Source: Thermoleophilia bacterium (lineage in GTDB: Bacteria > Actinomycetota > Thermoleophilia > Miltoncostaeales > Miltoncostaeaceae). From it: 14,565 nt of DNA. Shown here piece after piece: positions 1 to 5,443 of the stretch. Below the pieces are notes generated by a model, which made no database searches, was not told the DNA's origin, and saw only the letters and a list, made by a program, of their open reading frames with translations. Position 1 is the first letter of the stretch. Every line of letters starts with the position of its first letter. The DNA is taken from assembly GCA_017882555.1 (NCBI GenBank), contig JADGPH010000113.1, positions 1 to 14,565 of the forward strand. The letters are read 5' to 3'. A program made the position numbers and the translations under genes.

Positions 1-2
1 CC

Positions 3-89
3 CCCAAGACGGTGGATAACGCGTTGCAGCGGGTCAAGCGCAAGGTGATCGTGCACCTGCGCTCTCGTGAGGTCGTCGACATGCGCTGA
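3..89 (+). CDS. sigH: C-terminal end of a SigH-like RNA polymerase sigma factor (partial)
   Basis: Only the last 28 residues are present; the gene enters from the left edge and ends at TGA 87-89. The readable end (KTVDNALQRVKRKV) matches the tail of sigma-70 region 4 in the SigH group, where a VDNALQRVKRK-type helix follows the helix-turn-helix that reads the -35 element. A sigma factor directs RNA polymerase core to promoters. The other two forward frames are closed by stops within this stretch, which supports the frame. No start, promoter-binding region 2 or upstream context is visible, so the assignment rests on the tail alone. Another ECF/sigma-70 family member is possible. Confidence 0.72.
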   Translation, partial: PKTVDNALQRVKRKVIVHLRSREVVDMR

Positions 90-113
90 GCGCTTGGGGT
101 GAGGGTCCCGTCC

Positions 114-137
114 CCGACTGGACCGCTGCCTGGTCGG
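114..137 (+). terminator. GC-rich hairpin after sigH, possible terminator
   Basis: An 8-bp stem (CCGACTGG with CTGGTCGG, two G-U pairs) and an 8-nt loop lie 25 nt after the sigH stop. No T-run follows, so this is at best a weak intrinsic terminator. It may be chance in such GC-rich DNA. Confidence 0.25.
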
Positions 138-172
138 ATGCCGCGCCGATGATGGTGTGATGTGTTTGGCAG

Positions 173-178
173 TACGCT
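173..178 (+). promoter_or_regulatory. Predicted -10 box (TACGCT) for the 128-aa protein
   Basis: TACGCT fits the actinobacterial TANNNT -10 consensus and ends 8 nt before the GTG at 187. That places the transcription start on or next to the start codon, so the mRNA would be leaderless. No convincing -35 is seen. This box supports GTG 187 over the upstream in-frame starts at 157 and 160. Confidence 0.45.
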
Positions 179-186
179 GCCGTGTC

Positions 187-573
187 GTGGAACGCTTCGA
201 GATGCCGCGCTCGCGATGGGCGCTTCCATTCCTGGCACTGTTTGCGCCCCATGGAGGCGCGGTCGAGCTCAGTGATCAGACGCTTGAGCTACACCTGGGC
301 GCGCTCGGACGGGCGTCCATTCCGTTGCGGTTGATCGAACGAGCCTCGATCATGAACTGGCCTTGGTGGGCGGGGCTCGGGGTGAGGATCGGCCGCGGTG
401 TCGTGGGTTTTGTCACCCAATCGGGGCCGGCGGTCGTCTTGCAGTTGGCCGAGCCGCTCGAGGTCCGGGCTCCGTTGCGCTGGACGACGCAGCGCGTGGT
501 CGTGCGCGTGAGCGATCCGGAGAGCTTCTTACACGCCTTGGCGGAGCGCCGGTACGCACTGCCTGCCGACTGA
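187..573 (+). CDS. Conserved-type small protein of unknown function
   Basis: 128 residues. I do not know its function. It resembles small actinobacterial hypothetical proteins that share a beta-rich core with a WPWW-x-GLGVRIGRG motif (here residues about 56-70), followed by a VRAPLRWTT segment and a final helix (ESFLHALAERR). The pattern of short beta strands followed by one helix suggests a PH-like or similar small barrel; this is inference. There is no signal peptide or clear membrane helix. In-frame starts also exist at 157 (GTG), 160 (ATG) and 202 (ATG). GTG 187 is chosen because a TACGCT -10 box ends 8 nt upstream and because the MERFEMPRSRW opening fits the recalled family start. The gene converges on the VOC gene with only 3 nt between their stop codons. 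Confidence 0.65.
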   Translation: MERFEMPRSRWALPFLALFAPHGGAVELSDQTLELHLGALGRASIPLRLIERASIMNWPWWAGLGVRIGRGVVGFVTQSGPAVVLQLAEPLEVRAPLRWTTQRVVVRVSDPESFLHALAERRYALPAD

Positions 574-576
574 TTC

Positions 577-933
577 CTACTCGGGGATGGGCTCCAAGAG
601 GACCAGTTGGTTGCCGTCGGGGTCGTAGATGTCGAGTATGCGCGCGCCGCCCATGTCCTCGATCGTTCCCATCTGCGCGCCGGCCTGCTTGAGCGTGACC
701 GCAAGTGCGTCCAGCGCATCGGTACGCAGCACCACCGTTGCGCCGCCCTTTTGGGGGGCGACCGCCAGCTCTCCGGAGAGTGCCAGGTTGATTGCACCGG
801 CCGAGAGCTCCGCCCAGTCGTTGCCCTCTCGTCGCGCCAGCTCGAATCCGAGTGTCTCGGTGTAGAAGGCGACCGCCCGGTTCATGTTGCAGACCTGGTA
901 GAAGACCGTGTCAATTCCCGAAATCAAGCCCAT
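577..933 (-). CDS. VOC superfamily (glyoxalase/bleomycin-resistance fold) protein
   Basis: 118 residues forming one VOC module of two beta-alpha-beta-beta-beta units. Visible hallmarks are the first unit with RAVAFYTETLGFEL (residues about 19-32) and the second ending in DIYDPDGNQLVLLEP (101-115). The latter is the classic YDPDGN-x-x-x-L-x-E strand, whose Glu is a metal ligand in many members. The usual first-strand His ligand position appears to be an aromatic residue (TVFYQV), so the protein may not be a true glyoxalase I; substrate unknown. Members act as small cytosolic enzymes or binding proteins, often as dimers. The frame stays open upstream, but the start at ATG 931-933 is set by a GGGGAG Shine-Dalgarno sequence 5 nt upstream and by the fold boundary. 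Confidence 0.85.
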   Translation of the reverse strand: MGLISGIDTVFYQVCNMNRAVAFYTETLGFELARREGNDWAELSAGAINLALSGELAVAPQKGGATVVLRTDALDALAVTLKQAGAQMGTIEDMGGARILDIYDPDGNQLVLLEPIPE

Positions 934-938
934 GCCGA

Positions 939-944
939 CTCCCC
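939..944 (-). promoter_or_regulatory. Ribosome binding site of the VOC gene
   Basis: On the minus strand this reads GGGGAG, with 5 nt between it and the ATG at 933. It decides between this ATG and the much longer open frame upstream. Confidence 0.6.
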
Positions 945-961
945 GTGACGAATTCCGTCGC

Positions 962-991
962 AGTCTAGGCGACCGGGCCCGTCGATGTCTC
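962..991 (-). promoter_or_regulatory. Predicted promoter of the VOC gene
   Basis: On the minus strand there is a -35-like GAGACA (986-991), an 18-bp spacer and a -10 TAGACT (962-967). It would give a leader of about 20 nt carrying the GGGGAG site. Confidence 0.45.
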
Positions 992-1090
992 CGGGCTCGG
1001 CGCCATGCATTCGCGGAGATCGCCTCTCGGATTCCAGCAGCGCCAAGGCATTGCGGGGGCGGTCTGGGCGGGGGCATCGGAGCCCGCCGG

Positions 1091-1096
1091 TAGCAT
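1091..1096 (+). promoter_or_regulatory. Predicted -10 box (TAGCAT), leaderless start of the exonuclease/GIY-YIG gene
   Basis: TAGCAT is followed by exactly 7 nt and then GTG 1104, so transcription would begin at the start codon. No Shine-Dalgarno sequence is present. The -35 region is not recognisable. Confidence 0.5.
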
Positions 1097-1103
1097 CGGA
1101 CAA

Positions 1104-3032
1104 GTGACTGTCTCCGGCCAGCTTGACCTGCTCGTCGCCGCGCGCCCCGTTGCCGGCGAGCCGGTGATGTCCGACCGTCTACGCGCGCTGCTCGTGCGCC
1201 GTGGTCGCCCGCTCGAGGTGGGTCAGATCGTGGCCCAGGTCTTGCGCCTGCGCGGCTGCCCCTTGAACCTGCAGCGGCGCCTTGTCGCCGAGATTGTGGA
1301 GAGCGATGCCCGGCTGGCCTGGCTCGGGCGTGACCTGGTCGGGCTGGCGCCGCCGCGGTGGGCATCGGAGCACGTCGCCGACGCGACCTTTTGCATCGTG
1401 GACCTCGAGACCACCGGTGGCAGTCCGGGGAGCTCAAAGATCACCGAGATCGGCGCGGTGCGCGTGTCTGGGTTGGCGATTGTCGACCGGTTCTCGCTGC
1501 TTGTGGATCCCGAGCGGCCAATCCCTGAGGGGATCACGCGGCTTACGGGGATCAACAACGAGATGGTTGCCGGTCAACCGGAGATTGGCGCTGCGCTCGA
1601 GCAATTTGTGGCCTTCGCGCGCGACGACGTGCTCGTCGCACACAACGCACCCTTCGATCTGCGGTTTTTGACCTACGAGCGCCGCCGCACCGCGGCGCGG
1701 TACTTCACCCAGCCGTGGCTCGATACGCTCACCCTGGCGCGACGACTGTTGGCCGGGCGCGTCGAGCGGCACGACCTGGCCACATTGGCCGACTGGGCCG
1801 ACACGGACGTGCGCCCCGCGCACCGCGCATTGCCGGATGCGGAGGCCACGGCGGAATTGTTGATCCGCTTTTTGGGGATGCTCGCCGATCAGGACATCGA
1901 TACCGTCGAGCGTGTCGTCGCGATCGGGGCGCCCGGTGGAACGCGCCACTCGTGGAAGCTTGCGTTGGCCGACGATCTTCCGGCCGCTCCGGGCATCTAC
2001 TTGATGCGTAATCGGCGGGGGGACGTGCTCTACGTCGGCAAGGCTCGCGATCTGCGACGTCGGGTGCGGTCGTATTTCGGGCCCGGCGGTCGACACGGGC
2101 GGCTCATTGGCCGTGCGCTTGAGCAACTCGAACGGATCGACTACGAATGTTGTGCCTCCGAGCTCGATGCACTGCTGGCCGAGCACCGCGTCCTGCGCGA
2201 TCTGCGACCGCCGTGTAATCAGCGCGGGCTGGAATCGCCGACCTGGCGCATCGTGCTGACGGGCGAGGATGTCCCGCGCCTGCGGGTGCTGCGGGGGTTC
2301 CCGGTGGCGCAGGACGGGACGATGCTGTGTGTGAGCACCGAGCGGCGGGCACGCATGATCCGCGATGTGTTGTTTGCGCTGTATCCGTTGAACTCGTCGC
2401 GCCCGTTGCCGCACCCGGAGTGGGGTGATGGCGACGGATGGGATTCTGGGTCGCCCGCCCGCGCGGACCCCGACGACAACGGGGTCCGCGCGGGCGAGTT
2501 GCGCGCGCTGGTCGGGCCGAATCCGGCTGCGGCGCTCGGGCGACTGGCGGTCAGGTTCGCCGAGGCGGTCCGCGACGGGCGGATGGCTATCGATGACGCC
2601 GGCCAGCAGCAGTTTCAGGCGTTGCTGCGAGAATTGCGGGTGGCATGGCGGGCACATGTCGTGCGCCAGCGGACCGCACTCTTTGTCGAACCCGCGGCGA
2701 CCGCCGGGCAGGCCGTGGTCTTTGGCATCGCATTTGGCGAGGTCGTGGGGCGGTCCGAGGTCGATCTCGACAACTGGCCGATGTCGGTCGATCGTATCCT
2801 CCGGGCTCTGATGGTCGCCCGCGCTGCGCCGTTAAGCTCGCCGCTCGACTCCGAGGCACTCATCATTGATGCACGAATGCGTGAGCGCGGCCAGGACGGC
2901 ACGGTGGATCTCGGCGGCAACGTGAACATCGATCGGGCGCTCGTCGGCGTCGCCCCGCTGATTGCACAGGCGTGTGCCCGCGGTCGCACGGCCCGTGTGC
3001 TGACACCCGAACTGACACTGCTTGACGTGTGA
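1104..3032 (+). CDS. DEDDh exonuclease fused to a UvrC/Cho-like GIY-YIG endonuclease
   Basis: 642 residues. Domains in order: an N-terminal helical/winged-helix-like region (about 15-90); a DnaQ-type 3'-5' exonuclease with the complete DEDDh set (D100-x-E102, D185 in HNAPFD, H240 and D245 in HRALPD); a UvrC N-terminal GIY-YIG nuclease (G297-I-Y299, Y310-V-G312, conserved Arg after it, then Glu in the LLAEHRVLRDLRPPCN segment); and a C-terminal part of about 200 residues that I cannot assign. Such fusions are known in actinobacteria. The UvrC/Cho resemblance suggests incision of damaged DNA, with the exonuclease trimming ends; this role is inferred. GTG 1104 is chosen for the -10 box 7 nt upstream; an earlier in-frame ATG at 1005 would overlap the divergent promoter region. 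A perfect 16-bp hairpin lies within the coding sequence at 2457-2495, after the GIY-YIG domain. MutY follows 53 nt later. Confidence 0.88.
   Translation: MTVSGQLDLLVAARPVAGEPVMSDRLRALLVRRGRPLEVGQIVAQVLRLRGCPLNLQRRLVAEIVESDARLAWLGRDLVGLAPPRWASEHVADATFCIVDLETTGGSPGSSKITEIGAVRVSGLAIVDRFSLLVDPERPIPEGITRLTGINNEMVAGQPEIGAALEQFVAFARDDVLVAHNAPFDLRFLTYERRRTAARYFTQPWLDTLTLARRLLAGRVERHDLATLADWADTDVRPAHRALPDAEATAELLIRFLGMLADQDIDTVERVVAIGAPGGTRHSWKLALADDLPAAPGIYLMRNRRGDVLYVGKARDLRRRVRSYFGPGGRHGRLIGRALEQLERIDYECCASELDALLAEHRVLRDLRPPCNQRGLESPTWRIVLTGEDVPRLRVLRGFPVAQDGTMLCVSTERRARMIRDVLFALYPLNSSRPLPHPEWGDGDGWDSGSPARADPDDNGVRAGELRALVGPNPAAALGRLAVRFAEAVRDGRMAIDDAGQQQFQALLRELRVAWRAHVVRQRTALFVEPAATAGQAVVFGIAFGEVVGRSEVDLDNWPMSVDRILRALMVARAAPLSSPLDSEALIIDARMRERGQDGTVDLGGNVNIDRALVGVAPLIAQACARGRTARVLTPELTLLDV
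2457..2495. repeat. Perfect 16-bp inverted repeat inside the repair-nuclease coding sequence
   Basis: The arms 2457-2472 and 2480-2495 are exact reverse complements, and the loop is 7 nt (ACGACAA). It encodes the low-complexity stretch around PARADPDDNGVRAG, a probable linker after the GIY-YIG domain. It is far stronger than the other hairpins noted in the window and looks like the stem of an intrinsic terminator, but no T-run follows on either strand. Confidence 0.85.
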
Positions 3033-3056
3033 GCGCGGGTGGCGCTGCCGTCGACG

Positions 3057-3062
3057 TACGAT
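3057..3062 (+). promoter_or_regulatory. Predicted -10 box (TACGAT) for mutY-mutT
   Basis: TACGAT would start transcription near 3069-3070, leaving a leader of about 16 nt before ATG 3086. GAGG at 3069-3072 could serve as a distant Shine-Dalgarno. The -35 is weak, so read-through from the upstream nuclease gene is an alternative. Confidence 0.35.
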
Positions 3063-3085
3063 CGCGGCGAGGTTGAGCTTCGGCC

Positions 3086-3901
3086 ATGGCAGACTTGGCA
3101 TCCATGAGCGCATCCGCCTCTGCAGGTGATCCGGCAGTGCGACAACTGATCGAGTGGTTCGCTCGGGACGGGACGGATTTCCCTTGGCGCAGGACCCGCG
3201 ATCGTTACGCCATTCTGGTAGCGGAGGTGCAGCTGCAATCGACCCAGGTGGCTCGGGTGGTGCCGTATTTCGACGCCTGGATGGAGCGTTGGCCGACGGC
3301 GTGTGATCTCGCGCAGGCGTCACTGGGCGAGGTACTCGGCGCCTGGCAGGGGCTCGGATATCCGCGACGGGCGCGTAACTTGCACCGCGCAGCGCGACGG
3401 ATCTGTGACGTCGGCTGGCCCGATGCGGATCGGCTGACCGAGTTGCCGGGGGTCGGGCCATATACCGCCGCAGCGATTCGCTGCTTTGCTGACGGTGCAG
3501 CGGTGCTGCCCGCGGACATCAACGTGATGCGCGTGTTGTCGCGTCGCTTTCCCGACGGATGGCCGGGCACCCCCGACGGCCATGGCTGGGCGGTTGGTCA
3601 AGCCTTCATGGATCTTGGTCGCGAGTGGTGCACCGCGCGTGCGCCGCGGTGCGATGAGGGCTGTCCGTTGCGGGAGGGCTGCGCCGCCGCCGATGAGGGG
3701 CGCGTGCTCGAGATGACACCGACCCGGCGTTCCCAGTCGCGGTTTGCGGGGTCGCTCCGTCAACGGCGTGGCGTGCTGATGCGTGAGCTCACCACGCTGG
3801 GAACGGTTGCCATCGATCGCGATCCGGGGGCCGCGGCGACGCTGATCGCCGACGGACTGGCGCGTGCGGCCGACGATCACCTGTGTTTGCCCAGCGACTG
3901 A
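3086..3901 (+). CDS. mutY: A/G-specific adenine DNA glycosylase (MutY type, short form)
   Basis: 271 residues. It removes adenine mispaired with 8-oxoguanine and so prevents G-to-T changes. Visible parts: the catalytic Glu47 in VAEVQLQSTQV, the GLGYPRRARNLH segment, the helix-hairpin-helix LPGVGPYTAAAI (120-131) with the MutY-type Tyr, the catalytic Asp144 in ADINVMRV, and four Cys iron-sulphur ligands (182, 189, 193, 199). Two oddities: the ligand spacing is C-x6-C-x3-C-x5-C, one residue longer than the usual x6-x2-x5, and the common LQQT motif reads LQST. The C-terminus is a short helical tail (RFAGSLRQRRGVLMREL) without the NUDIX-like 8-oxoG recognition domain, as in other actinobacterial short forms. 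ATG 3104 is an alternative start. The stop overlaps the ATG of the NUDIX gene (TGATG), implying coupled translation. Confidence 0.87.
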   Translation: MADLASMSASASAGDPAVRQLIEWFARDGTDFPWRRTRDRYAILVAEVQLQSTQVARVVPYFDAWMERWPTACDLAQASLGEVLGAWQGLGYPRRARNLHRAARRICDVGWPDADRLTELPGVGPYTAAAIRCFADGAAVLPADINVMRVLSRRFPDGWPGTPDGHGWAVGQAFMDLGREWCTARAPRCDEGCPLREGCAAADEGRVLEMTPTRRSQSRFAGSLRQRRGVLMRELTTLGTVAIDRDPGAAATLIADGLARAADDHLCLPSD

Positions 3902-4305
3902 TGACCGACGACTCGGAACAGCTGCAGGTCGTGGTGGCTGCGTTGATCGAGCGCGGCGGTCGCATGTTGATCAGCCAGCGCCGTCCGGATGTCGGCCATG
4001 CCGGACGGTGGGAGTTCCCCGGAGGAAAGCGCGAGCCGGGTGAGCACGATGCCCAGGCTCTGCATCGTGAGCTGCTGGAAGAACTCGGCGTCCGCCTGAG
4101 CATCGGTGCGCACGCGTGGACTGAGCGGTCCGGGCCACTGGAGTTGCGGTTCTACTGGTGCCGTTGGGCGGCCGCGCTCCGGCCGCGTCCCATCGAGGTC
4201 GCCCAGTTTCGGTGGGTCCGGACCGAGTCGCTCGCTGGATACGTGTTTCCACCCGCCGACAACGGGCTCGTTCAGGCACTTGTTGACGGTCGTCTGTCCC
4301 GTTGA
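3901..4305 (+). CDS. mutT: NUDIX hydrolase, MutT/8-oxo-dGTP diphosphatase type
   Basis: 134 residues. The complete NUDIX box is visible: GKREPGE, seven residues, then RELLEELGV, matching G-x5-E-x7-R-E-U-x-E-E-x-G-U. It is preceded by RRPDVGHAGRWEFPGG, typical of MutT-like enzymes that hydrolyse oxidised nucleotides such as 8-oxo-dGTP; other NTP substrates remain possible. The end (WVRTESLAGYVFPPADNGLVQAL) also fits MutT. A GTG at 3883 is in frame, but ATG 3901 is preferred because it overlaps the mutY stop and the fold begins with LQVVVAALI right after it. The pairing with MutY puts pool sanitation and mismatch correction of 8-oxoguanine in one transcript. The intact NUDIX box shows this is an enzyme and not a detached MutY C-terminal domain, which lacks that box. 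Confidence 0.88.
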   Translation: MTDDSEQLQVVVAALIERGGRMLISQRRPDVGHAGRWEFPGGKREPGEHDAQALHRELLEELGVRLSIGAHAWTERSGPLELRFYWCRWAAALRPRPIEVAQFRWVRTESLAGYVFPPADNGLVQALVDGRLSR

Positions 4306-4330
4306 GGACAAACCGTCGGGGCGTGGGGGG

Positions 4331-4336
4331 TACAAT
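4331..4336 (+). promoter_or_regulatory. Predicted -10 box (TACAAT) of the 57-aa protein
   Basis: TACAAT is a near-consensus -10. A GACAAA at 4307-4312 sits 18 bp upstream as a possible -35. The start would be near 4343, giving a leader of about 18 nt with a strong Shine-Dalgarno sequence. Confidence 0.5.
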
Positions 4337-4350
4337 CGGTGCCCGACACG

Positions 4351-4356
4351 GGAGGA
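4351..4356 (+). promoter_or_regulatory. Strong Shine-Dalgarno (GGAGGA)
   Basis: GGAGGA lies 4 nt before ATG 4361. It sets the start of the small gene, whose frame is open much further upstream. Confidence 0.6.
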
Positions 4357-4360
4357 CCCT

Positions 4361-4534
4361 ATGGCGAAAGCCAAGCGCGAGCGGCGCAACAGCTTCAGAA
4401 CAATGGCCGCGGACCAGGCGCTTGAGGCGCTGGATCGCATCGAACAAATGGAGCGCCAAGAGCAGCGGTCAGTGCCGAATACCGAGGCGCCGTCAGTCGT
4501 GTCCGAGGTCGAGGACGACGCGGACGAGAAGTAG
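4361..4534 (+). CDS. Small highly charged protein, function unknown
   Basis: 57 residues, not recognised. The first 36 residues are Lys/Arg/Glu-rich (MAKAKRERRNSFR, then helix-forming ADQALEALDRIEQMERQEQR with a heptad-like spacing of Leu/Ile/Met). The last 15 are acidic (SEVEDDADEK). This gives a basic head, an amphipathic helix and an acidic tail, with no membrane segment, as might suit a small binding or adaptor protein; that is inference. Reality is supported by a TACAAT -10 box, a GGAGGA site at good spacing, and a stop just before the convergent phoU end (21 nt between stops). It lies 55 nt after the NUDIX gene. Confidence 0.6.
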   Translation: MAKAKRERRNSFRTMAADQALEALDRIEQMERQEQRSVPNTEAPSVVSEVEDDADEK

Positions 4535-4552
4535 TCCCCGCGGTGTCGGGAC
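4534..4552. terminator. Short hairpin between convergent genes, possible terminator
   Basis: A 5-bp stem (GTCCC with GGGAC) and a 9-nt loop lie between the stops of the 57-aa gene and phoU. Its position suits a bidirectional terminator, but the stem is short and there is no T-run. Confidence 0.2.
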
Positions 4553-4555
4553 GGT

Positions 4556-5239
4556 CTAGTCGGCCTCAACGCTCCGGATCGGCGAACGCCGGAACGGCTC
4601 GCCGGTCACGATGAAGCTGACGCGGCCGCCGAGTTCTCCGCCGTTGTTGGCCACGCGCTCCAGGTGGCGACCAACGAGGACGGCTGCGGCGGCCCAGGCG
4701 CGGTTGCCCGTTTGGGCCTCCGCGGCAGCAACGACATCCAGGAGTTCGTTGAGCATCTGGCGTACGGCCGTGGCTTGGCCGCGGGCACGCTTTCCAAGCT
4801 CGGCATCGCTGCGGGCGATGGCCTGTACTGCGAGCGCCAGGGTGTCCACCGCCTGAGCGCTCATGCGCGAGAGCGCAGCCTGGACCGTGGGGTTGGCATC
4901 TCCGGGGCGCACAGAGCGTGTCAGCTCGGAGATCGCGACGGCCAGATCGCCGACCCGCTCGAGCGCGACGACGGCAATCAGACCGACATGCAGGAGCCGC
5001 AGGTCGCTGGCGACGGGTGCTTGCAGCAACTGGATGCGATAGATCGCTTGGTCGAGTTCGACGCACGCCTCGTCGATGCGGTCGTCACCGGCAATGACCA
5101 CTTCGGCGGCCGCGGCATCGGCGCTCTCCCAGGCTGCGGTCGCGCGCTCGATCTGGTTGAGCACAAGGCTCGCCATTTCGACGATGCGCAGCCGCAGGTC
5201 TTGCATCTCGCTTTGAAAATGGACCCGGGACGTCGACAT
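4556..5239 (-). CDS. phoU: PhoU-like phosphate signalling/transport regulator
   Basis: 227 residues, the usual PhoU length, made almost entirely of alpha helices in two similar three-helix repeats. The first repeat shows DDRIDEACVELDQAIYRI, then APVASDLRLLHVGL and ALERVGDLAVAI, the characteristic D-x-x-I-D, Q-P-like/A-x-DLR and LERxGD motifs whose acidic residues bind metal clusters. The second repeat is more divergent, ending in RHLERVANNGGELGGRVSFIVTGE. PhoU links the Pst phosphate transporter to the PhoR sensor kinase and dampens the Pho response at the inner membrane. No pst or phoR/phoB genes are in the window. The start ATG 5239 is chosen over ATG 5248 and 5269 because a TACAAT -10 box (5247-5252) ends exactly 7 nt upstream. 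Confidence 0.87.
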   Translation of the reverse strand: MSTSRVHFQSEMQDLRLRIVEMASLVLNQIERATAAWESADAAAAEVVIAGDDRIDEACVELDQAIYRIQLLQAPVASDLRLLHVGLIAVVALERVGDLAVAISELTRSVRPGDANPTVQAALSRMSAQAVDTLALAVQAIARSDAELGKRARGQATAVRQMLNELLDVVAAAEAQTGNRAWAAAAVLVGRHLERVANNGGELGGRVSFIVTGEPFRRSPIRSVEAD

Positions 5240-5246
5240 ACGCGTC

Positions 5247-5252
5247 ATTGTA
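5247..5252 (-). promoter_or_regulatory. Predicted -10 box (TACAAT), leaderless start of phoU
   Basis: On the minus strand TACAAT is followed by 7 nt and then ATG 5239. No Shine-Dalgarno sequence is present. The upstream ATG at 5248 lies partly inside this box and so would not be transcribed. Confidence 0.55.
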
Positions 5253-5429
5253 GGCCGTGCCCCTGACATTTGGGTGGCAGACGAGCCGAGATTGCAACCG
5301 ATCCCGTAACATGCGCGGCCGACACGGCCGAGTTGCCGTGACCACCGCGGTACTGAGTGCGTTGTGCACCAGCGGCGTACGCTGGCGGCTCCCGGCCGTC
5401 AGGGGCGTGTGTGGGTGTGCGCCGACCAC

Positions 5430-5435
5430 TACAGT
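5430..5435 (+). promoter_or_regulatory. Predicted -10 box (TACAGT), leaderless start of the membrane protein
   Basis: TACAGT is followed by 8 nt and then ATG 5444, with no ribosome site. The 204-bp gap to phoU (5240-5443) holds this box, the phoU box and a small 5-bp hairpin at 5316-5330. I see nothing else in it. Confidence 0.5.
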
Positions 5436-5443
5436 GTGTCCTC

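Noticed and set aside
934..1437. N-terminal extension of the VOC gene (open frame continues upstream)
   Set aside because: The extension is Arg/Pro/Ala-rich and overlaps the start of the exonuclease gene. A Shine-Dalgarno sequence and promoter place the true start at 933.
1434..2657. 407-codon minus-strand open frame inside the exonuclease/GIY-YIG gene
   Set aside because: The sense frame has complete catalytic residues; the antisense frame is low-complexity, Arg/Pro/His-rich sequence.
5307..5330. TAACAT -10-like box followed by a 5-bp hairpin between phoU and the membrane protein gene
   Set aside because: No -35, no sensible reading frame at the implied start and a short stem. A small RNA cannot be supported from this.
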